64,000 nucleotides of DNA from Ptiloglossa arizonensis (taxonomy: Eukaryota; Arthropoda; Insecta; Hymenoptera; Colletidae). Location of the stretch: NCBI RefSeq assembly GCF_051014685.1, contig NW_027478385.1, positions 9,796,001 to 9,860,000 on the forward strand. Direction: 5' to 3'. Of the stretch, positions 8,391 through 21,420 are shown piece after piece. The notes under the pieces were generated by a model that saw only the letters and a program-made list of their open reading frames with translations, was not told where the DNA came from and did not search any database. Position 1 is the first letter of the stretch, and each line of letters starts with the position of its first letter. Both the position numbers and the translations under genes were made by a program.

Positions 8391-11300
8391 GGGCGAGTTT
8401 CTACTTTCAGATGCAATAGGAATTTTTGGGTTAGGTCAATCCGTTCGCGAGATATGGGAGTTTGAAACCAAAAAATGGTTGAGAAGGCAAAAAATTTTTC
8501 GCAATTCTGCTGCTCCAAACGCTTAACCAGAATGGCCTAGGGAAAAAATACACATACCGTTGTAATCGGGCGAGTTTCTATTTTCAGACGCAACAGGAAT
8601 TTTTGGATTAGGTCAATCCGTTCGCGAGATATGGGAGTTTGAAGCCAAGAAATGGTTGAGAAGGCAAAAAATTTTTCGCAATTCTGCTGCTCCAAACGCT
8701 TAACCAGAATGGCCTAGGGAAAAAATACACATACCGTTGTAATCGGGCGAGTTTCTACTTTCAGACGCAACAGGAATTTTTGGATTAGGTCAATCCGTTC
8801 GCGAGATATGGGAGTTTGAAGCCAAGAAATGGTTGAGAAGGCAAAAAATTTTTCGCAATTCTGCTGCTCCAAACGCTTAACCAGAATGGCCTAGGGAAAA
8901 AATACACATACCGTTGTAATCGGGCGAGTTTCTACTTTCAGACGCAACAGGAACTTTTGGGTTTGGTCAATCCGTTCGCGAGATATGGGAGTCTGAAGCC
9001 AAGAAATGGTTGGGAAGGCAAAAAATTTTTCGCAATTCTGCTGCTCCAAACGCTTAACCAGAATGGCTTAGGGAAAAAATACACATACCGTTGTAATCGG
9101 GCGAGTTTCTACTTTCAGATGCAATAGGAATATTTGGGCTAGGTCAATCCGTTCGCGAGATATGGGAGTTTGAAGCCAAGAAATGGTTGAGAAGGCAAAC
9201 AATTTTTCTCAATTCTGCTACTCCAAACGCTTAACCAGAATGGCCTAGGGAAAAATACACATACCGTTGTAATCGGGCGAGTTTCTAATTTCAGACGCAG
9301 CAGGAATTTTTGGGTTTGGTCAATCCGTTCGCGAGATATGGGACTTTGAAGCTAAGAAATGGTTGAGAAGGCAACAAATTTTTCGCAATTCTGCTGCTCC
9401 AAACGCTTAACCAGAATGGCCTAGGGAAAAAATACACATACCGTTGTAATCGGGCGAGTTTCTACTTTCAGATGCAATAGGAATATTTGGGCTAGGTCAA
9501 TCCGTTCGCGAGATATGGGAGTTTGAAGCCAAGAAATGGTTGAGAAGGCAAACAATTTTTCGCAATTCTGCTGCTCCAAACGCTTAACCAGAATGGCCTA
9601 GGGAAGAAATACACATACCGCTGTAATCGGGCGAGTTTCTACTTTCAGATGCAATAGGAATTTTTGGGTTAGGTCAACCCGTTCGCGAGATATGGGAGTT
9701 TGAATCCAAGAAATGGTTCAGAAGGCAACAAATTTTTCGCAATTCTGCTGCTCAAAGCGCTTAACCAGAATGGGCTAGGGAGAAAATACACACACCGTTG
9801 TAATTGGGCGAGTTTCTACTTTCAGATGCAACAGGAATCTTTGGGTTAGGTCAATCCGTTCGCGAGATATTGGAATCTGAAGCCAAGAAATGGTTGGGAA
9901 GGCAAAAAATTTTTCGCAATTCTGCTGCTCCAAACGCGTAACCAGAATGGCCTAGGGAAGAAATACACATACCGCTGTAATCGGGCGAGTTTCTACTTTC
10001 AGATGCAATAGGAATTTTTGGGTTAGGTCAATCCGTTCGCGAGATATGGGAGTTTGAATCCAAGAAATGGTTGAGAAGGCAAAAAATTTTTCGCAGTCCT
10101 ACTGCTCCAAACGCTTAACCTGAATGGCCTAGGGAAGAAATACACATACCGCTGTAATCGGGCGAGTTTCTACTTTCAGATGCAATAGGAATTTTTGGGT
10201 TAGGTCAATCCGTTCGCGAGATATGGGACTTTGAGGCTAAGAAATGGTTGACAAGACAACAAATTTTTCGCACTTTTGCTGCTCCAATCGCTTAACCAGA
10301 ATGGCCTAAGTGAAAAATACACGTACCGTTGTAATCGAGCGAGTTTCTACTTTCAAATGCAATAGGAACTTTTGGGTTAGGTCAATCCGTTCGCGAGATA
10401 TGGGACTCTGAAGCTAAGAAATGGTTCAGAAGGCAACAAATTTTTCGCAATTCTGCTGCTCAAAGCGCTTAACCAGAACGGGCTAGGGAAAAAATACACA
10501 CACCGTTGTAATTGGGCGAGTTTCTACTTTCAGATGCAACAGGAATCTTTGGGTTAGGTCAATCCGTTCGCGAGATATTGGAGTCTGAAGCCAAGAAATG
10601 GTTGGGAAGGCAAAAAATTTTTCGCAATTCTGCTGCTCCAAACGCGTAACCAGAATGGCCTAGGGAAAAAATACAGATACCGTTGTAATCGGGCGAGTTT
10701 CTACTTTCAGATGCAATAGGAATTTTTGGGTTAGGTCAATCCATTCGCGAGATATGGGAATTTGAAACCAAGAAATGGTTGAGAAGGCAAAAAATTTTTC
10801 GCAATTCTGCTGCTCCAAACGCTTAACCAGAGTGGCCTAGGGAAAAAATACACATACGTTTGTAATCGGGCGAGTTTCTACTTTCAGATGCAACAGGAAT
10901 TTTTGGGTTAGGTCAATCCGTTCGCGAGATATGGGAGTTTGAAGCCAAGAAATGGTAGAGAAGGCAAAAAATTTTTCACAATTCTGCTGCTCCAAACGCT
11001 TAACCAGAATGGCCTAGGCAAAAAATACACATAGCGTTGTAATCGGGCGAGTTTCTACTTTCGGATGCAATAGGAATTTTTGGGTTAGGTCAATTCGTTC
11101 GCGAGATATGGGAGTTTGAAGCCAAAAAATGGTTGAGAAGGCAAAAAATTTTTCGCAATTCTGCTGCTCCAAACGCTTAACCAGAATGGCCTCAGGGAAA
11201 AATACACGTATCGTTGTAATCGGGCGAGTTTCTACTTTCAAATGCAATAGGAATTTTTGGGTTATGCCAATCCGTTCGCGCGATATGGGAGTTTGAAGCC

Positions 11301-13819
11301 AAGAAATGGTTGAGAAGGCAAAAAATTTTTCGCAATTCTGCTGCTCCAAACGCTTAACCAGAATGGCCTAGGGAAAAAATACACATACCGTTGTAATCGG
11401 GCGAGTTTCTACTTTCAGATGCAATAGGAATTTTTGGGTTAGGTCAATCCGTTCGCGAGATATGGGAGTTTGAAGCTAAGAAATGTTTGAGAACAGAACA
11501 AATTTTTCGCAATTCTGCTGCTCCAAACGCTTAACCAGAATGGCCTAGGGAAAAAATACGCATACCGTTGTAATCGGGCGAGTTTCTGATTTCAGACCCA
11601 GCAGAAATTATTGGGTTTGGTCAATCCGTTCGCGAGATATGGGACTTTGAAGCTAAGAAACGGTTGAGAAGGCAACAAATTTTTCGCAATTCTGCTGCTC
11701 CAAACGCTTAACCAGAATGGCCTAGGGAAAAAATACGCATACCGTTGTAATCGGGCGAGTTTCTGATTTCAGACGCAGCAGAAATTATTGGGTTAGGTCA
11801 ATCCGTTCGCGAGATATGGGAGTCTGAAGCCAAGAAATGGTTGGGAAGGCAAAAAATTTTTCGCAATTCTGCTGCTCCAAAAGCTTAACCAGAATGGCCT
11901 AGGGAAAAAATACACATACCGTTGTAATCGGGCGAGTTTCTACTTTCAGATGCAATAGGAATTTTTGGCTTAGGTCAATCCGTTCGCGAGATATGGGAAT
12001 TTGAAGCGAAGAAATGTTTGAGAAGGCAAAAAATTTTTCGCAATTCTGCTGCTCCAAACGCTTAACCAGAGTGGCCTAGGGAAAAAATACACATACGTTT
12101 GTAATCGGGCGAGTTTCTACTTTCAGATGCAACAGGAATTTTTGGGTTAGGTCAATCCATTCGCGAGATATGGGAATTTGAAACCAAGAAATGGTTGAGA
12201 AGGCAAAAAATTTTTCGCAATTCTGCTGCACCAAACGCTTAACCAGAGTGGCCTAGGGAAAAAATACACATACATTTGTAATCGGGCGAGTTTCTACTTT
12301 CAGATGCAACAGGAATTTTTGGGTTAGGTCAATCCGTTCGCGAGATATGGAAGTTTGAAGCCAAGAAATGGTAGAGAAGGCAAAAAATTTTTCACAATTC
12401 TGCTGCTCCAAACGCTTAACCAGAATGGCCTAGGCAAAAAATACACATAGCGTTGTAATCGGGCGAGTTTCTACTTTCGGATGCAATAGGAATTTTTGGG
12501 TTAGGTCAATCCGTTCGCGAGATATGGGAATTTGAAGCTAAGAAATGGTTGAGAACAGAACAAATTTTTCGCAATTCTGCTGCTCCAAACGCTTAACCAG
12601 AATGGCCTAGGGAAAAAATACGCATACCGTTGTAATCGGGCGAGTTTCTGATTTCAGACGCAGCAGAAATTATTGGGTTTGGTCAATCCGTTCGCGAGAT
12701 ATGGGACTTTGAAGCTAAGAAACGGTTGAGAAGGCAACAAATTTTTCGCAATTCTGCTGCTCCAAACGCTTAACCAGAATGGCCTTGGGAAAAAATACAC
12801 ATACCGTTGTAATCGGGCGAGTTTCTACTTTCAAATGCAATAGGAACTTTTGGGTTAGGTCAATCCGTTCGCGAGATATGGGACTTTGAAGCTAAGAAAT
12901 GGTTCAGAAGGCAACAAATTTTTCGCAATTCTGCTGCTCAAAGCGCTTAACCAGAATGGGCTAGGGAAAAAATACGCATACCGTTGTAATCGGGCGAGTT
13001 TCTGATTTCAGACGCAGCAGAAATTATTGGGTTTGGTGAATCCGTTCGCGAGATATGGGACTTTGAAGCTAAGAAACGGTTGAGAAGGCAACAAATTTTT
13101 CGCAATTCTGCTGCTCCAAACGCTTAACCAGAATGGCCTAGGGAAAAAATACACATACCGTTGTAATCGGGCGAGTATCTACTTTCAGACGCAACAGGAA
13201 CTTTTGGGTTAGGTCAATCCGTTCGCGAGATATGGGAGTCTGAAGCCAAGAAATGGTTGGGAAGGCAAAAAATTTTTCGCAATTCTGCTGCTCCAAACGC
13301 TTAACCAGAATGGCCTAGGGAAAAAATACACATACCGTTGTAATCGGGTGAGTTTCTACTTTCAGATGCAATAGGAATTTTTGGCTTAGGTCAATCCGTT
13401 CGCGAGATATGGGAATTTGAAGCGAAGAAATGGTTGAGAAGGCAAAAAATTTTTCTCAATTCTGCTGCTCCAAACGCTTAACCAGAATGGCCTAGGGAAA
13501 AAATACACATACCGTTGTAATCGGGCGAGTTTCTAATTTCAGACGCAGCAGGAATTTTTGGGTTTGGTCAATCCGTTCGCGAGATATGGGACTTTGAAGC
13601 TAAGAAATGGTTGAGAAGGCAACAAATTTTTCGCAATTCTGCTGCTCCAAACGCTTAACCAGAATGGCCTAGGGAAAAAATACACATACCGTTGTAATCG
13701 GGCGAGTTTCTACTTTCAGATGCAATAGGAATATTTGGGCTAGGTCCATCCGTTCGTGAGATATGGGAGTTTGACGCCAAGAAATGGTTGAGAAGGCAAA
13801 CAATTTTTCGCAATTCTGC
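8391..13819 (+). repeat. C-type mixed monomer block, weak HOR order
   Basis: Continuous 177-bp monomers with another marker set: ctcaaagcgc with gggctaggg and attgggcg; cgcagtcctactgc; gggactttgaggctaag; gcgtaacc with cagatacc; atccattcgc; gagtggcctaggg with catacgtttg; and gatttcagacgcagcagaaattattggg. Order repeats only partly inside the block. Two adjacent units at 8.56-8.91 kb share caggaatttttggattagg, a recent single-monomer duplication. The C run at about 9.5-10.9 kb recurs near 24.6-26.0, 40.3-41.7 and 46.7-48.1 kb. No perfect CENP-B-box core was found here. Confidence 0.8.
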
Positions 13820-16695
13820 TGCTCCAAACGCTTAACCAGAATGGCCTAGGGAAGAAATACACATACCGCTGTAATCGGGCGAGTTTCTACTTTCAGATGC
13901 AATAGGAATTTTTGGGTTAGGTCAATCCGTTCGCGAGATATGGGAGTTTGAATCCAAGAAATGGTTGAGAAGGCAAAAAATTTTTCGCAGTCCTACTGCT
14001 CCAAACGCTTAACCAGAATGGCCTAGGGAAGAAATACACATACCGCTGTAATCGGGCGAGTTTCTACTTTCAGATGCAATAGGAATTTTTGGGTTAGGTC
14101 AATCCGTTCGCGAGATATGGGACTTTGAGGCTAAGAAATGGTTGACAAGACAACAAATTTTTCGCACTTTTGCTGCTCCAATCGCTTAACCAGAATGGCC
14201 TAAGGGAAAAATACACACACCGTTGTAATTGGGCGAGTTTCTACTTTCAGATGCAACAGGAATCTTTGGGTTAGGTCAATCCGTTCGCGAGATATTGGAG
14301 TCTGAAGCCAAGAAATGGTTGGGAAGGCAAAAAATTTTTCGCAATTCTGCTGCTCCAAACGCGTAACCAGAATGGCCTAGGGAAAAAATACAGATACCGT
14401 TGTAATCGGGCGAGTTTCCACTTTCAGATGCAATAGGAATTTTTGGGTTAGGTCAATCCATTCGCGAGATATGGGAATTTGAAACCAAGAAATGGTTGAG
14501 AAGGCAAAAAATTTTTCGCAATTCTGCTGCTCCAAACGCTTAACCAGAGTGGCCTAGGGAAAAAATACACATACGTTTGTAATCGGGCGAGTTTCTACTT
14601 TCAGATGCAACAGGAATTTTTGGGTTAGGTCAATCCGTTCGCGAGACATGGGAGTTTGAAGCCAAGAAATGGTAGAGAAGGCAAAAAATTTTTCACAATT
14701 CTGCTGCTCCAAACGCTTAACCAGAATGGCCTAGGCAAAAAATACACACAGCGTTGTAATCGGGCGAGTTTCTACTTTCGGATGCAATAGGAATTTTTGG
14801 GTTAGGTCAATCCGTTCGCGAGATATGGGAGTTTGAAGCCAAAAAATGGTTGAGAAGGCAAAAAATTTTTCGCAATTCTGCTGCTCCAAACGCTTAACCA
14901 GAATGGCCTCAGGGAAAAATACACGTATCGTTGTAATCGGGCGAGTTTCTACTTTCAAATGCAATAGGAATTTTTGGGTTATGCCAATCCGTTCGCGCGA
15001 TATGGGAGTTTGAAGCCAAGAAATGGTTGAGAAGGCAAAAAATTTTTCGCAATTCTGCTGCTCCAAACGCTTAACCAGAATGGCCTAGGGAAAAAATACA
15101 CATACCGTTGTAATCGGGCGAGCTTCAACTTTCAGATGCAATAGGAATTTTTGGGTTAGGTCAATCCGTTCGCGAGATATGGGAGTTTGAAACCAAAGAA
15201 TGGTTGAGATGGCAAAAAATTTTTCGCAATTCTGCTGCTCCAAACGCTTATCCAGAGTGGCCTAGGGAAAAAATACACATACCGTTGTAATCGGCCGAGT
15301 TTCTACTTTCAGATGCAACAGGAATTTTTGGGTTAGGTCATTCCGTTCGCGAGATATGGGTGTTTGAAGCTAAGAAATGGTTGAGAACAGAACAAATTTT
15401 TCGCAATTCTGCTGCTCCACCCGCTTAACCAGATTGGCCTAGGGAAAAAATACGCATACCGTTGTAATCGGGCGAGTTTCTAATTTCAGACGCAGCATGA
15501 ATTTTTGGGTTTGGTCAATCCGTTCGCGAGACATGGGAGTTTGAAGCCAAGAAATGGTTGAGAAGGTAAAAAATTTTTCGCAATTCTGCTGCTCCAAACG
15601 CTTAACCAGAATGGCCTAGGGAAAAAATACACATACCGTTGTAATCGGGCGAGTTTCTACTTTCAGACGCAATAGGAATTTTTGTGTTAGGTCAATCCGT
15701 TCGCGAGATATGGGAGTTTGAAGGCAAGAAATGGTTGATAAGGCAAAAAATTTTTCGCAATTCTGCTGCTCCAAACGCTTAACCAGAATGGCCTAGGGAA
15801 AAAATACACATACCGTTGTAATCGGGCGAGTTTCTACTTTCAGATGCAATAGGAATTTTTGGGTTAGGTCAATCCGTTCGCGAGATATGGGAATTTGAAG
15901 CGAAGAAATGGTTGAGAAGGCAACAAATTTTTCGCAATTCTGCTGCTCCAAACGCTAAACCAGAATGGCCTAGGGAAGAAATACACATACCGCTGTAATC
16001 GGGCGAGTTTCTACTTTCAGATGCAATAGGAATTTTTGGGTTAGGTCAATCCGTTCGCGAGATATGGGAATTTGAAGCGAAGAAATGGTTGAGAAGGCAA
16101 AAAATTTTTCGCAATTCTGCTGCTCCAAACGCTTAACCAGAATGGCCTAGGGAAAAAATACACATACCGTTGTAATCGGGCGAGTTTCTACTTTCAGACG
16201 CAACAGGAACATTTGGGTTAGGTCAATCCGTTCGCGAGATATGGGGGTCTGAAGCCAAGAAATTGTTGGGAAGGGAAAAAATTATTCGCAATTCTGCTGC
16301 TCCAAACGCTTAACCAGAATGGCCTCAGGGAAAAATACACGTATCGTTGTAATCGGGCGAGTTTCTACTTTCAAATGCAATAGGAATTTTTGGGTTAGGT
16401 CAATCCGTTCGCGAGATATGGGAGTTTGAAGCCAAGAAATGGTAGAGAAGGCAAAAAAGTTTTCACAATTCTGCTGCTCCAAACGCTTAACCAGAATGGC
16501 CTAGGCAAAAAATACACATAGCGTTGTAATCGGGCGAGTTTCTACTTTCGGATGCAATAGGAATTTTTGGGTTAGGTCAATCCGTTCGCGAGATATGGGA
16601 GTTTGAAGCCAAGAAATGGTTGAGAAGGCAAAAAATTTTTCGCAATTCTGCTGCTCCAAACGCTTAACCAGAATGGCCTCAAGGAAAAATACACG

Positions 16696-16712
16696 TTTCG
16701 TTGTAATCGGGC
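16696..16712 (+). promoter_or_regulatory. CENP-B-box-like site 1, perfect core
   Basis: The only m1 in the 13.8-18.1 kb segment, with the original m1 second half (caaatgcaatagg, gcgcgata). Confidence 0.7.
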
Positions 16713-17645
16713 GAGTTTCTACTTTCAAATGCAATAGGAATTTTTGGGTTAGGCCAATCCGTTCGCGCGATATGGGAGTTTGAAGCCAAGAAATGGTTGA
16801 GAAGGCAAAAAATTTTTCGCAATTCTGCTGCTCCAAACGCTTAACCAGAATGGCCTAGGGAAAAAATACACATACCGTTGTAATCGGCCGAGTTTCTACT
16901 TTCAGATGCAACAGGAATTTTTGGGTTAGGTCATTCCGTTCGCGAGATATGGGTGTTTGAAGCTAAGAAATGGTTGAGAACAGAACAAATTTTTCGCAAT
17001 TCTGCTGCTCCACCCGCTTAACCAGATTGGCCTAGGGAAAAAATACGCATACCGTTGTAATCGGGCGAGTTTCTAATTTCAGACGCAGCATGAATTTTTG
17101 GGTTTGGTCAATCCGTTCGCGAGACATGGGAGTTTGAAGCCAAGAAATGGTTGAGAAGGTAAAAAATTTTTCGCAATTCTGCTGCTCCAAACGCTTAACC
17201 AGAATGGCCTAGGGAAAAAATACACATACCGTTGTAATCGGGCGAGTTTCTACTTTCAGACGCAATAGGAATTTTTGTGTTAGGTCAATCCGTTCGCGAG
17301 ATATGGGAGTTTGAAGGCAAGAAATGGTTGATAAGGCAAAAAATTTTTCGCAATTCTGCTGCTCCAAACGCTTAACCAGAATGGCCTAGGGAAAAAATAC
17401 ACATACCGTTGTAATCGGGCGAGTTTCTACTTTCAGATGCAATAGGAATTTTTGGGTTAGGTCAATCCGTTCGCGAGATATGGGAATTTGAAGCGAAGAA
17501 ATGGTTGAGAAGGCAACAAATTTTTCGCAATTCTGCTGCTCCAAACGCTAAACCAGAATGGCCTAGGGAAGAAATACACATACCGCTGTAATCGGGCGAG
17601 TTTCTACTTTCAGATGCAATAGGAATTTTTGGGTTAGGTCAATCC

Positions 17646-17662
17646 GTTCGCGAGATACGGGA
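17646..17662 (+). promoter_or_regulatory. CENP-B-box-like site 2, perfect core
   Basis: m6 of the 13.8-18.1 kb segment, 950 bp after the site 1 at 16696. The earlier m6 in that segment, near 16.05 kb, was fused to m10 and lost the perfect form. Confidence 0.6.
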
Positions 17663-20300
17663 GTTTGAAGCCAAGAAATGGTTGAGAAGGCAAAAAATTT
17701 TTCGCAATTCTGCTGCTCCTAACGCTTAACCAGAATGGCCTAGGGAAAAAATACACATACCGTTGTAATCGGGCGAGTTTCTACTTTCAGACGCAACATG
17801 AACTTGTGGGTTAGGTCAATCCGTTCGCGAGATATGGGAGTCTGAAGCCAAGAAATTGTTGGGAAGGGAAAAAATTATTCGCAATTCTGCTGCTCCAAAC
17901 GCTTAACCAGAATGGCCTAGGGAAAAAATACACATACCGTTGTAATCGGGCGAGTTTCTACTTTCAAACGCAACTGGAATTTTTGGGTTAGGTCAATCCG
18001 TTCGCGAGATATGGGAGTTTGAAGCCAAGAAATGGTTGAGAAGGCATAAAATTTTTCGCAATTCTGCTGCTCCAAACGCTTAACCAGAATGGCCTAGGGA
18101 AGAAATACACATACCGCTGTAATCGGGCGAGTTTCTACTTTCAGATGCAATAGGAATTTTTGGGTTAGGTCAATCCGTTCGCGAGATATGGGAGTTTGAA
18201 TCCATGAAATGGTTGAGAAGGCAAAAAATTTTTCGCAGTCCTACTGCTCCAAACGCTTAACCAGAATGGCCTAGGGAAGAAATACACATACCGCTGTAAT
18301 CGGGCGAGTTTCTACTTTCAGATGCAATAGGAATTTTTGGGTTAGGTCAATCCGTTCGCGAGATATGGGACTTTGAGGCTAAGAAATGGTTGACAAGACA
18401 ACAAATTTTTCGCACTTTTGCTGCTCCAATCGCTTAACCAGAATGGCCTAAGGGAAAAATACACACACCGTTGTAATTGGGCGAGTTTCTACTTTCAGAT
18501 GCAACAGGAATCTTTGGGTTAGGTCAATCCGTTCGCGAGATATTGGAGTCTGAAGCCAAGAAATGGTTGGGAAGGCAAAAAATTTTTCGCAATTCTGCTG
18601 CTCCAAACGCGTAACCAGAATGGCCTAGGGAAAAAATACAGATACCGTTGTAATCGGGCGAGTTTCCACTTTCAGATGCAATAGGAATTTTTGGGTTAGG
18701 TCAATCCATTCGCGAGATATGGGAATTTGAAACCAAGAAATGGTTGAGAAGGCAAAAAATTTTTCGCAATTCTGCTGCTCCAAACGCTTAACCAGAGTGG
18801 CCTAGGGAAAAAATACACATACGTTTGTAATCGGGCGAGTTTCTACTTTCAGATGCAACAGGAATTTTTGGGTTAGGTCAATCCGTTCGCGAGATATGGG
18901 AGTTTGAAGCCAAGAAATGGTAGAGAAGGCAAAAAATTTTTCACAATTCTGCTGCTCCAAACGCTTAACCAGAATGGCCTAGGCAAAAAATACACACAGC
19001 GTTGTAATCGGGCGAGTTTCTACTTTCGGATGCAATAGGAATTTTTGGGTTAGGTCAATCCGTTCGCGAGATATGGGAGTTTGAAGCCAAAAAATGGTTG
19101 AGAAGGCAAAAAATTTTTCGCAATTCTGCTGCTCCAAACGCTTAACCAGAATGGCCTCAGGGAAAAATACACGTATCGTTGTAATCGGGCGAGTTTCTAC
19201 TTTCAAATGCAATAGGAATTTTTGGGTTATGCCAATCCGTTCGCGCGATATGGGAGTTTGAAGCCAAGAAATGGTTGAGAAGGCAAAAAATTTTTCGCAA
19301 TTCTGCTGCTCCAAACGCTTAACCAGAATGGCCTAGGGAAAAAATACACATACCGTTGTAATCGGGCGAGCTTCAACTTTCAGATGCAATAGGAATTTTT
19401 GGGTTAGGTCAATCCGTTCGCGAGATATGGGAGTTTGAAACCAAAGAATGGTTGAGATGGCAAAAAATTTTTCGCAATTCTGCTGCTCCAAACGCTTAAC
19501 CAGAGTGGCCTAGGGAAAAAATACACATACCGTTGTAATCGGCCGAGTTTCTACTTTCAGATGCAACAGGAATTTTTGGGTTAGGTCATTCCGTTCGCGA
19601 GATATGGGTGTTTGAAGCTAAGAAATGGTTGAGAACAGAACAAATTTTTCGCAATTCTGCTGCTCCACCCGCTTAACCAGATTGGCCTAGGGAAAAAATA
19701 CGCATACCGTTGTAATCGGGCGAGTTTCTAATTTCAGACGCAGCATGAATTTTTGGGTTTGGTCAATCCGTTCGCGAGACATGGGAGTTTGAAGCCAAGA
19801 AATGGTTGAGAAGGTAAAAAATTTTTCGCAATTCTGCTGCTCCAAACGCTTAACCAGAATGGCCTAGGGAAAAAATACACATACCGTTGTAATCGGGCGA
19901 GTTTCTACTTTCAGACGCAATAGGAATTTTTGTGTTAGGTCAATCCGTTCGCGAGATATAGGAGTTTGAAGGCAAGAAATGGTTGATAAGGCAAAAAATT
20001 TTTCGCAATTCTGCTGCTCCAAACGCTTAACCAGAATGGCCTAGGGAAAAAATACACATACCGTTGTAATCGGGCGAGTTTCTACTTTCAGATGCAATAG
20101 GAATTTTTGGGTTAGGTCAATCCGTTCGCGAGATATGGGAATTTGAAGCGAAGAAATGGTTGAGAAGGCAACAAATTTTTCGCAATTCTGCTGCTCCAAA
20201 CGCTAAACCAGAATGGCCTAGGGAAGAAATACACATACCGCTGTAATCGGGCGAGTTTCTACTTTCAGATGCAATAGGAATTTTTGGGTTAGGTCAATCC

Positions 20301-20317
20301 GTTCGCGAGATACGGGA
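20301..20317 (+). promoter_or_regulatory. CENP-B-box-like site 2, perfect core
   Basis: Intact m6 in the second 24-monomer copy. Confidence 0.6.
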
Positions 20318-21298
20318 GTTTGAAGCCAAGAAATGGTTGAGAAGGCAAAAAATTTTTCGCAATTCTGCTGCTCCTAACGCTTAACCAGAATGGCCTAGGG
20401 AAAAAATACACATACCGTTGTAATCGGGCGAGTTTCTACTTTCAGACGCAACATGAACTTGTGGGTTAGGTCAATCCGTTCGCGAGATATGGGAGTCTGA
20501 AGCCAAGAAATTGTTGGGAAGGGAAAAAATTATTCGCAATTCTGCTGCTCCAAACGCTTAACCAGAATGGCCTAGGGAAAAAATACACATACCGTTGTAA
20601 TCGGGCGAGTTTCTACTTTCAAACGCAACTGGAATTTTTGGGTTAGTTCAATCCGTTCGCGAGATATGGGAGATTGAAGCCAAGAAATGGTTGAGAAGGC
20701 ATAAAATTTTTCGCAATTCTGCTGCTCCAAACGCTTAACCAGAATGGCCTAGGGAAAAAAATACACATACCGTTGTAATCGGGCGGGTTTCTACTTTCAG
20801 ATGCAATAGGAATTTTTGGGTTAGGTCAATCCGTTCGCGAGATATGGGAATTTGAAGCGAAGAAATGGTTGAGAAGGCAACAAATTTTTCGCAATTCTGC
20901 TGCTCCAAACGCTTAACCAGAATGGCCTAGGGAAAAAATACACATACCGTTGTAATCGGGCGAGTTTCTACTTTCAGACGCAACAGGAACATTTGGGTTA
21001 TGTCAATCCGTTCGCGAGATATGGGGGTCTGAAGCCAAGAAATTGTTGGGAAGGGAAAAAAGTTTTCACAATTCTGCTGCTCCAAACGCTTAACCAGAAT
21101 GGCCTAGGCAAAAAATACACATAGCGTTGTAATCGGGCGAGTTTCTACTTTCGGATGCAATAGGAATTTTTGGGTTAGGTCAATCCGTTCGCGAGATATG
21201 GGAGTTTGAAGCCAAGAAATGGTTGAGAAGGCAAAAAATTTTTCGCAATTCTGCTGCTCCAAACGCTTAACCAGAATGGCCTCAAGGAAAAATACACG

Positions 21299-21315
21299 TT
21301 TCGTTGTAATCGGGC
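21299..21315 (+). promoter_or_regulatory. CENP-B-box-like site 1, perfect core
   Basis: Lies in the recombined m1, whose second half comes from other monomers (gatgcaacagg, tcattccg, gggggtctg). The box half was retained. Confidence 0.7.
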
Positions 21316-21420
21316 GAGTTTCTACTTTCAGATGCAACAGGAATTTTTGGGTTAGGTCATTCCGTTCGCGAGATATGGGGGTCTGAAGCCAAGAAATTGT
21401 TGGGAAGGGAAAAAATTTTT

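Larger units (their letters stand above)
13820..18067 (+). repeat. 24-monomer segment, first copy (4248-bp offset)
   Basis: Begins with the gaagaaatac / gaatccaag / cgcagtcctactgc C-type run, passes through a cctaggcaa then cctcaggg pair at 14.7-15.05 kb, and switches at about 15.25-15.29 kb into HOR-A m2 (atcggccgag). It continues m2-m6, then a unit that starts as m6 (cgctaaacc, gaagaaatac) but ends as m10 (gggaatttgaagcgaag), m11, m12, m13, m1 (perfect site 1 at 16696), m2-m8, and returns to C-type at 18.06 kb. The first 2.2 kb recurs 4248 bp downstream; for example gaagaaatac lies at 13851 and 18099, and tcggccg at 15291 and 19539. Confidence 0.85.
18068..21420 (+). repeat. Second copy of the 24-monomer segment, with altered HOR-A
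   Basis: Matches 13.82-15.98 kb at a 4248-bp offset, then diverges. Here m6 is intact (perfect site 2 at 20301) and is followed by m7, an m8 variant with gttagttcaatcc and gggagattg, an m10-like unit with gcgggtttc, m11 joined directly to m13 (aaattgttgggaaggg into gttttcacaa, m12 missing), m13, and a modified m1 whose second half is taken from m2 and m11 (tcattccg, gggggtctg). This recombined HOR-A form is the one amplified in the 26-44 kb region. Confidence 0.82.
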
